Assembly (NCBI GenBank): GCA_029891385.1
Contig: CM057229.1
Span: forward strand, 4,093,001 to 4,157,000
Length of the DNA: 64,000 bases
Source: Erythroxylum novogranatense
Taxonomy: Eukaryota; Streptophyta; Magnoliopsida; Malpighiales; Erythroxylaceae
Reading direction: 5' to 3'
The notes under the pieces were generated by a model. That model saw only the letters and a program-made list of their open reading frames with translations, ran no database searches and was not told the origin of the DNA. Made by a program: the position numbers and the translations under genes. Of this stretch, positions 56,606 to 64,000 are shown one piece after another. Each line of letters begins with the position of its first letter. Position 1 is the first letter of the stretch.

Positions 56606-59600
56606 TAGGAATGGCAATGGGGCGGGTTTGGGGCGGATTATGCAATCCCCGCCCCCATCCCCATTTATAATTTCGTTCCCCATCCCCGCCCCATCCCCAT
56701 CGGGTTTTTTTTTCAACCTCCATCCCCATTCCCATCGGGGAATAACATCCCCATACCCGACCCATTTCCCCGTTGGGGATATTATTAGCTTAAAAAATAT
56801 ATATTGCTACGCTTGAAACGAAGAAAGAACTGCAATTTTTAAAAAATATTATAATGTATAACACAAACATAAATAGAAATAAATTGTTAACCATTGTAGA
56901 AAAAAAAATAGCATTGTGTAAGTCTTCAAAGCCATCCATAAAACTATTGATCTTCGCAACAAGAATTTATTTAAGCACCTCCCTGTAAAAAAAATTAAAA
57001 AAATAATCATTTGATTTTTTTATTTTTTAGATAAAAGACATCAAATTAAAATTTTAATATAAAGTAAAATAAGAAAGTGTCCATATAAAAAATTACCTCA
57101 TTTGTATCTTCATCATACTCAATGCTGTGAAATTTTAGATCTATATCTTCTGAACAAGTTTCTAATAAAATAAAATAAAAACATATAAAATTTAGTACTT
57201 AAGCTATAAATAAAAATTGCTTTCATAATTTTAATAAATAAGAAATATTACCTGTAATCTCATTCCATAGCCAACTTTGAGCACACATTAAAGCCTCCAA
57301 AGTTTTTTGATGAAGTCTTCTACGATGCGGGGTAACCAATCTTCCACTAGTACTAAAAGCAGATTCTGAAGCAACGGTAGAAATTGGAATCACTAAGATA
57401 TCTCTCGCTATTAACATTAAAGTTGGATACTTCAATCCATTAGCCTTCCACTAACCTAATATATCAAAATCATTGATTCTCGGTAACACTTTCTCCTCCA
57501 AATATTGGTCCAATTCAGATTTTGCAAGTAATGAGCTACTCTCACTCTCAAGTGCCATTTCTTCATCAAAATTACCTAAAAAATCTCTATTGCCAATATC
57601 AATGCTTGAAGAAGTTTGAACACTAGTAGCATCATCACCTTGACCAATTCTTGCTTTATACTCTTCAAGCAAGTCATAACAATAACCTTGAACTTTTCTA
57701 ACTTCATCAGCATACCCATACTCTCCATAAATTCTCTTAAAACAATAGGTCAACAACTTAGTTTTGTATCTTGGATCTAAAATTATTGCCACCCCCATGA
57801 TACCATGAATGTTTGACCAATACTTATTATATTTTTCTAACATGTTCTCAGCCATTTTCTTAATCACCTCATTAGGTGATCCAAGCCAATTACTCAATGC
57901 ATATCGATCTCACATATTTTGAAAATAAACATTAGATGTTGGATATCTCGCACTGAGAACATTTCGGTGGCGAATAAAAAGTTCTAGTTTCTCACACACT
58001 TCAGTGTCAACTTCCATTCCTCTTCGGTTGGTAATTATCGAACAATGCCTCACGTTGTTCCAGACGATAGAACACATCCTTGTATATTAGAGCAGTAGCA
58101 AGCATCATATATGTAGAATTCCATCGAGTCTTACAATCTAGTACTAATTTCTTAGTACTTGAAATACCCAATTGACGAGTAGCTTCCTCAAATTTTTGTA
58201 CTCTTTTAGGAGATGCAGTCCAAAACACAACACAATCACGAACTCTTACTATAGATTTTCCAATGACATCCATAGCAAATTGAACAATTAAATTTAGTAT
58301 ATGAGCACAACAACGCACATGAAAGAATAATCCTTTCAACATAAGCTGGTTTCTAGGAATCTTATCCAATACCCAACTAATAACCCCATCATTGGTAGAG
58401 CAATTATCAACTGTTAGAGTTGAAAGTTTCCTATCAATATTCCAATCCAATATACACTCCAATAATGCATCGATAAGTGCTTTTGATGTGTGGACATGGA
58501 ACATAGATAAACCTAAAACAAATGAATAAAAAGCATCATCATATATGTTCAATTAATGTGTATACATAATCTAACGGTAATGATACTTTAATAAGAACTT
58601 GATAAGAGTTATACCTCATAATTCGACTTTGCAAAGTCCAATTCTCATCAATAAAGTGAGCTGTAACAGCCATGAACCCTTTTGATTGATTGCCGGAAGT
58701 CCACATATCCGTTGTTAAAGCAATCCTACTGCGATTTGCCTCCAATAGACTTAAAGTCTTTGCCCTCTCGATATCGTAAATCCTTAAAATGTCACTTTTG
58801 ATTGTATTTCTACTAGGAATCTTGAATAAAGGCTGTAAACTAGCAGAATAATAACGAAATCTATGATGTTCTACCATGTTTAAAGGATATTCATGCAAAA
58901 TGATCATTTTAGCAAGATACTCTCTTGACTTCTCTTGATCAAATGAGAATTTTTTTATATTCACCGCTTCTTTGTTTCCTCTTCTTGTTTCTTCGGTTAT
59001 GATTACTTGTTGTCTTATATCTCTGACACTTCTTCGTGAACATATCTTAAAATGATCGTGCAAGTGCCTTGTGCCATCATTGCTCTTTCCTGTTAATTTT
59101 TTATTGCAATAGTTACACACAACCTTCTCCAATCCATTAATTTTTTGTTTTTTAAAGTGCTGCCAAACTACCGATGTCAATCTCCTTTTATGATCTGCAG
59201 TAACGTTTGAACTCGATTCAACATTACCATGAATGTTTGCTGGTATGGCTTCTTGAAATGTTGAAGATGTGTTGTTAACTACAAGTTCTTGAGTAGCATT
59301 CGAATCAGCTGCACTTCGATTTTGTTGAGATTCCATCTGTTTTTAAAAAAAGAAGGGAAGATCACGTTAATAAAATCCCCAATTTCGATTCAATTCATTT
59401 TCATAACTCACAATTCACTTCGATTCAATGCAATTTTATAACTCACAATTCACAAATGACAAAACACAATCAAAATCAACATCCAAATTTTCACTTCAAG
59501 TTCCAACTGAAATCAACATCCATGAACCATGAACCAACCGAAACCCACTTCCAATTTTTTCCCCAAATCTTCAACAATTTCACCAATTTTTTTACCCCAA

Positions 59601-60274
59601 ATCTAACAACCAACACACTAACAGAAGAAATCATTTTCAATATGCATGAAAAATGGAGAAAAATCCAAAACATACACCCCAAATATAATCGGGTCTTCGG
59701 TGCCAATCTGGGTAGATGTCGGGTTGTGTGCGCCGGCTGAGCTGCGGTGGTCCTGCGGTCGTCCGGTGCGTCGAAGACTCGAGGAGGATGAAGAGAAGGC
59801 TGAAGCCAGCGTGGACGAGCGACGACGCGACGGAGAAGACTCGACAGACGGACGGAGGAGAAGAGGAGAACTCGAGCAGACCACCACCGTGCAGATCCAG
59901 ACCAGGGAGGGCGGTGAAGCGACGGGAGAGAGACGGACAGAGAGGAACAGGCGGCAGAGATGGACGGAGGACAGCGAGGCAGAGAGAAGAGAGATGCGAG
60001 AGTTAGACGGAGACGGACGACTGCCTTAGGGGGGTAGATTTTTAGGGTTAATTAAATGGGTCGGGTCGGGTCGGGTCGGGTCTGGTCTGGTCTAGTTAGG
60101 TCGGGTCCCCATCGGGGATGGAGACTATAATCCCCATCCTTGCCCCGAATATAAATGGGGAAAAATCCCTATCCCCTACCTCGTTTATTCGGGGCAAAAT
60201 GTGCCCCCATACTCGCCCCGTTCGGGCCGGGGAATATCGGATCCCCATCGGGGCGGGGCTTTTTGCCATCCCTA
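56606..60274 (-). mobile_element. hAT transposon, decayed
   Basis: Ends TAGGAATGGCAA on the left and, in reverse complement, TAGGGATGGCAA on the right: a hAT-type terminal inverted repeat. Both subterminal regions (56620-56780 and 60105-60265) are packed with CCCCATCGGGG and CCCCGCCCC words. The 8-bp flanks TTGAAGTC and TAAGGGAC do not match, so the target duplication is lost or the ends are slightly off. The transposase lies inside on the minus strand. 59340-60104 is a GC-rich 5' region with a GGGTC microsatellite near 60058. Confidence 0.85.
57223..59336 (-). pseudogene. hAT transposase with BED zinc finger (RICESLEEPER-like), broken
   Basis: Exon 1 from ATG 59336 encodes a BED finger (VWQHFKKQKI, CNYCNKKLTG, HLHDHFKICSRR) and the start of the RNase H-like catalytic core (RIALTTDMWTSGNQSKGFMA). 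A probable intron 58614-58513 (GTATAAC...TTTTAG) follows. Then HTSKALIDALLECILDWN, TVDNCSTNDGVISW, HVRCCAHILNLIV and KTRWNSTYMMLATAL are in place. The C-terminal dimerisation domain (ARDILVIPISTVASESAFST, TLEALMCAQSWLW) ends at 57223. Breaks: a missing base just after the intron, frameshifts near 58010-57900 and a TAG at 57451 where Trp is expected. The full domain order shows it was once autonomous. Confidence 0.9.
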
Positions 60275-61769
60275 TAAGGGACCAGCACGCAGCAAAGTAA
60301 AGAAAACGAAAAGCATCCTAGACAAGAGACGTGTTGAGCTGGTGGGGATTTAAAAGAAAACAAAGAAGGACTCTCCATTTATTTTGACAAAGAAGGCACG
60401 CACATTAATAAGGGAGCACTCACTTATTATTAAGAAAAAAAACCCACTCATTGGAAAGGGGCTATCTACGTTACACATAAGAGGGATCTCCATTTTGTTT
60501 TACTCACTCATATAATTCACTCCACTCACTTTACATGGGGAGAGCTTTCAACGTTACACAACAACACATTCACCAACGTTATACACTGCAGCACTAGCTA
60601 GGAGCTCTTCAACGCTACTTCATTAGCTATCAACGTGGCAAGAACAAAAGGAAGCTCCACCATTAAGCTCTCACTCTTCAAGGAAGGCACGCACATTACA
60701 AAGAGGGGGGGGGGGCACTCCACTCATACTCTCTTTACGTCACACATAAGGATTGGCTCTATTTTCTTATATACATTTAAAAAGTTCCAGCACTCACCTA
60801 CACATAGAGCATAACGTTACACCAAGGAACTCTCCACTCATTTGCCCCACCAAGCCCTCACGTTACATGGAAGCAAAACAGGAGGAGTTGGAGGCTTGAA
60901 AAGGGAGGCTCCACCAACGTGTAAAGGGAGGCACCACCAAAGTATCAACGCAGTTAGGAGACACACCAACAGTGAGGGACGCAACCATTCCTAAACTCAT
61001 TTATTTTTATATTTTTCTTGTGTCTTTCTATGTTGTTTGTTAATCCCAATTTATGTGGTCTTCATCCTATTATGAGTGAGTAGTTTTTTCAAAGTTTCAA
61101 GGTTGGGCTGAAACTTTTAGCTAATTTTATGGACTAAATTTCGGTTGATTTATTTGTATGAATTTTTGGTTTGATTTCTCTGTTTGAAATTGATTTTGCT
61201 GGTATTGTGTTTGGCCAACCATTACTTGACGTTAGTTGTTAATTGAAGAACCGATAGGTGAAAATTAATAATGGAACTCCAAACAGAGAACTTATAAATT
61301 TCAGATTTAGACATAAATTGAATTTATGAGAGAAAACCAGGTTAGCAAAGAACTTAATGGGTTATGCTTGATTGCTAGGCTACGATAGTAGACTAGGATT
61401 CTTGCGTAATACTCCTTTGATACCTTGAAAAAGGATCTAAAAAACTCTAGGCTTAACCTTCTATCAACCAAAATTCGCCTAATAAATTGATCCAGGTAAA
61501 GTCCATAGAAAACGCTAAAAGTGGAACCACCCTTGAAGCTTACCACATTCCATCCGGAAAAACCCCTAGAAATATTCACAAATTTTCTTTAGCTTTGATT
61601 TTTTTATTTTTGCTAGTTAAATTTCTTAATTTAATTCCCCATTTTTACACAATCGCTTAGTCCAATTAATTGAGTGATCCAAGCCTAGTACTTACACAAT
61701 TACTCCATGTGGGACGATATTATATTGTACTACTTGAGACCCGTGAACTTGCGAAATCGCATCAGTAGA

Positions 61770-62951
61770 AAGAATTAGGGGGCCTGGGTATTCAAAAGAT
61801 TAGGGAAACCAACGTCACACTTTTAGTTAAATTAGGTTGGACCTTGATCACTAAACCCAATCTTTTGTGGGTTCAAGTCTTGTCTGCTAAATACAACTTT
61901 GACGCCTCTAATATCCCTCACGTGTTAGAGGACACGGGAGCCTCGATGGTATGGCAGGGTATTACAACAACTTGGCCCTATGTTCTTAAAGGCCTGAAAT
62001 GGGTTATCTGTGACGGAGCCACAACACGCTTTTGGTTGGACCCATGGGTCACGAATTTGGGACCTCTCAGCACTCATACACTGGACTTGATTCCTAGCTC
62101 CGAACTCCATCTCCCTGTGCAACATTTTGTCGCTCCTTCAAGAGAATGGGAGTGGGCAGCTTTCCAAACCCTCCTTCCCCCACACATTTGTTTACACATC
62201 GTTGGGATTTTACACCCCTCCCCCTCCCCCCCTCCTCCAACCCTCCTTCGAACCCGATAAGTTAATTTGGGGACCCTCTGACTTTGACAAATTTACCATT
62301 GCGTCGACTTATACCATGATCATGGACTTTCTTGACCCTCCTCTGGAAAGTCTTTGGCATGCCATCTAGCGCTGGGGTGGCCCTCCGCATATCCGCACAT
62401 TCCTTTGGCTTTTGGCCTAAGACAGACTCCCCTCTAACCAGCATCAAGTGCGTCAACACATCACTAAGAACAATGCTTGTCACCATTGCCTCGCTATCGA
62501 ATACGCCTTACACGTCGTCCGTGACTACCTTCTGGCTCGCACAGTGTGGAATAAATTCCCCCCGTACCTTATCCCCACCGTGTTCCATACTTTGACCTCC
62601 CAGGCATGGCTGGCGGCTAACCTACATCACCACCATTTAATGGCAAGTTTGGATTGGTCTCTCATTTTTGGAGTCACTTGCTGGTACCTATGGAACTGGA
62701 GAAACAAATCCATATTTGATGCCGATTTCATTCGACCGAAATCCCCCACTCAAATTGTTTTTGAGTATGTCCACCAGATCTACCAGGCGTCGATTTGGTA
62801 CCACAAAGCTCGGTTGGGGCCACCACCTCGCTGGGAATGCCTCGTAGGATGGCTCAAACCTCCTATCGATTGGGTTAAACTGAATACCGATGAAGCTTCC
62901 AAAAATCCATCCTCCTCTGTAACTGCCGGAGGCCTCATCCGCGACAGTACA
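61770..62951 (+). pseudogene. Second L1 LINE, zinc-binding RT region and start of RNase H
   Basis: Resumes the LINE cut at 55799: LGGLGIQKIRETNVTLLVKL, WVQVLSAKYNFDASNI, GLKWVICDGATTRFWLDPWV, then after a frameshift near 62240 PPHIRTFLWLLA, NNACHHCLAIEYALHVVRD and WSLIFGVTCWYLWNWRNKSI. RNase H begins VKLNTDEASKNPSSS and stops at GGLIRD, where an LTR starts at 62952. A stop occurs after SLWHAI near 62367 where Trp is expected. Confidence 0.9.
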
Positions 62952-64000
62952 TGTTGGACCCTGATCTTTTGATGGAAATTAGAATTATTAAAATGAAATT
63001 CAATGAGTGTGTTTGTATAGGTATTGTGTTGTGGATGTTATTGTATTTAAAGGAGATTGATGACAAATGAAGTGATTGGTTTTGATGACTTTGAAATTTG
63101 AGTAGATTTGTATGAGTTATGAAAATTAAAGTGAAGGGGTTGATTGAAATGGAGTTGAAAAGCAAGAAAGGATTAGTGAAAGTGTTATATGTTGAAGAAA
63201 ATGAGAAAGTTTGACTTTTTGGAGTAAAGAGTTGACTTTTGATTTAGGCAGATTTTGAGGAAATAATCTACATGAAATTTGTAGATTATGTTGAGAGCTT
63301 TTCGTAGCCATAAAGTATGCTATTTTTCGATATCGGGATTGAAAGTTATGATATTTGAAAGTTAAGTGTATTTTGCCTTGGTTTGGAAAATGTTATTAAG
63401 AGTAAGATTGCGTATGACTTTTGTGAAAGAGAAATGTGTATGCGTATATCCTTTGGTGTTGAGTTTGATGTGGGGAAATGACTTTGGAATAGTTTATTGG
63501 AAATTTGAATTGTGTTTGAGATGAATTAGTTGAAGAGTTTGTGGTAGTGGGTGAATATGTGAAGTTGATGTGTTGAGATGTGAAGTTGATGTGTTGGAAT
63601 GGTGTTTAGAGACTTCAATGGCAAATATGTATTGATTTAGATTGATTTAGCCAAAGTGGTCTTAATGAAAGTGGTAGATTATGTTTTTATCTTTCCATTG
63701 ATATAAAACACGAAAATATTGGACAAGGGAGTAGAAAGTTATCATTGTTAGAAGTTCTGACACTGTTTAGTATGAAGCTGATCGACCAGTCAGCTTTGTG
63801 TGGAGATTTTGACCCCTATAGAGGTCGATCTGATTTTTAAGGTCTTCATAAAAGTTGTAGAGGGTTATTTTACCTTTCCATAGACACTAAGTATGTTAAA
63901 TTTGGAGTTCTGGATCAAAAGTTATGATGTTTGCAAGTTGAGGTGCTGTGTAAAGTTTTAAGGAGATTATCGAGCGGTCATCTTTTAGTACATTTTTCAC
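62952..64000. mobile_element. LTR of the TGTTGGATCCC family, continues beyond the window
   Basis: Starts TGTTGGACCCTGATCTTTTG inside the LINE RNase H and matches 51830 onwards, including the repeated words TTTTTCGATATCGGGA (near 63324), ATGAAAGTGGTAGATT (near 63665) and TTAAATTTGGAGTTCTGGAT (near 63897). No coding sequence before the window edge. Confidence 0.75.

Larger units (their letters stand above)
55800..61764 (+). mobile_element. Probable solo LTR (about 2.3 kb) carrying a nested hAT transposon
   Basis: TG start, CA end (TGTTGAAGG...CGAAATCGCATCA) and a perfect 5-bp target duplication GTAGA (55795-55799 and 61765-61769) in the LINE. The end resembles plant Ty3 LTR ends (GGGACGATATT, GACCCGTGAACTTGCG). 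Removing the hAT leaves 806 + 1490 bp with no internal direct repeat, primer site or coding sequence, which fits a solo LTR left by LTR-LTR recombination. ORFs in it at 55961-56309 are short and unrecognised. Confidence 0.75.

Noticed and set aside
59646..60029. 127-residue plus-strand ORF and overlapping ORFs in the hAT 5' region
   Set aside because: GC-rich low-complexity Arg/Glu sequence opposite the hAT leader; no recognisable domain.
56598..60282. 8-bp target duplication of the hAT
   Set aside because: TTGAAGTC and TAAGGGAC share only three positions; not reported as a duplication.
55800..61764. A complete LTR element with two LTRs instead of a solo LTR
   Set aside because: The outer 806 bp and 1490 bp share no direct repeat, and no primer site, purine tract or retroviral gene lies between them apart from the hAT.

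Overview
The window is a block of plant nuclear genome, almost certainly from a eudicot. The evidence is spliced GT-AG patatin-like genes, Tekay-, Athila-, Tork- and SIRE-type LTR retrotransposons, plant L1 LINEs carrying an RNase H domain, a BED-finger hAT transposon and tRNA-derived SINEs. I cannot name the species. Most of the 64 kb is nested transposon sequence around a small cluster of patatin-like phospholipase genes.

Layout. 1-7829: a decayed Tekay chromovirus on the minus strand, with a very long (about 2.77 kb) LTR, inserted into an older Athila-type integrase remnant (7830-8983, plus). 9-12 kb: the tail of that remnant and sequence I could not assign. 12.4-19.5 kb: a broken patatin locus (A) whose intron received a Ty1/copia element (12991-18579), which in turn received a tRNA-derived SINE (14970-15163). 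22.9-28.7 kb: two apparently intact seven-exon patatin-like genes arranged tail to tail, B (22987-25267, plus) and C (26716-28651, minus). 31.4-47.8 kb: a plant L1 LINE split by a young Athila element (34064-46386) with a perfect 5-bp target duplication. 49.2-49.6 kb: a fourth patatin remnant (D), cut off by a SIRE-type copia LTR. 51.8-54.2 kb: an LTR with internal repeats, an Au-like SINE tail and a dispersed repeat also present at 29.6 kb. 54.2-63 kb: a second, truncated LINE split by what looks like a solo LTR (55800-61764), itself carrying a decayed hAT transposon (56606-60274). The window ends inside another LTR copy.

The only genes I expect to make working protein are B and C. Both keep the patatin oxyanion-hole glycines, the GTSTGG serine and the DGG aspartate, lack a visible signal peptide, and so resemble the cytosolic pPLA-II/PLP2 class of lipid acyl hydrolases. 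A and D show that the family was once larger here and was eroded by deletion and transposon insertion.

The most interesting signal is in the young Athila element. Its LTR promoter carries an array of about 17-nt near-palindromes built on CCGTTTAACGG, seven copies in one LTR and five in the other. The same unit recurs inside the element, upstream of its third ORF, followed by a TATA-like box, a telo-box-like motif, a pyrimidine-rich leader and a possible leader intron. This looks like a second, internal promoter dedicated to ORF3. It is an inference from sequence order and needs transcript data.
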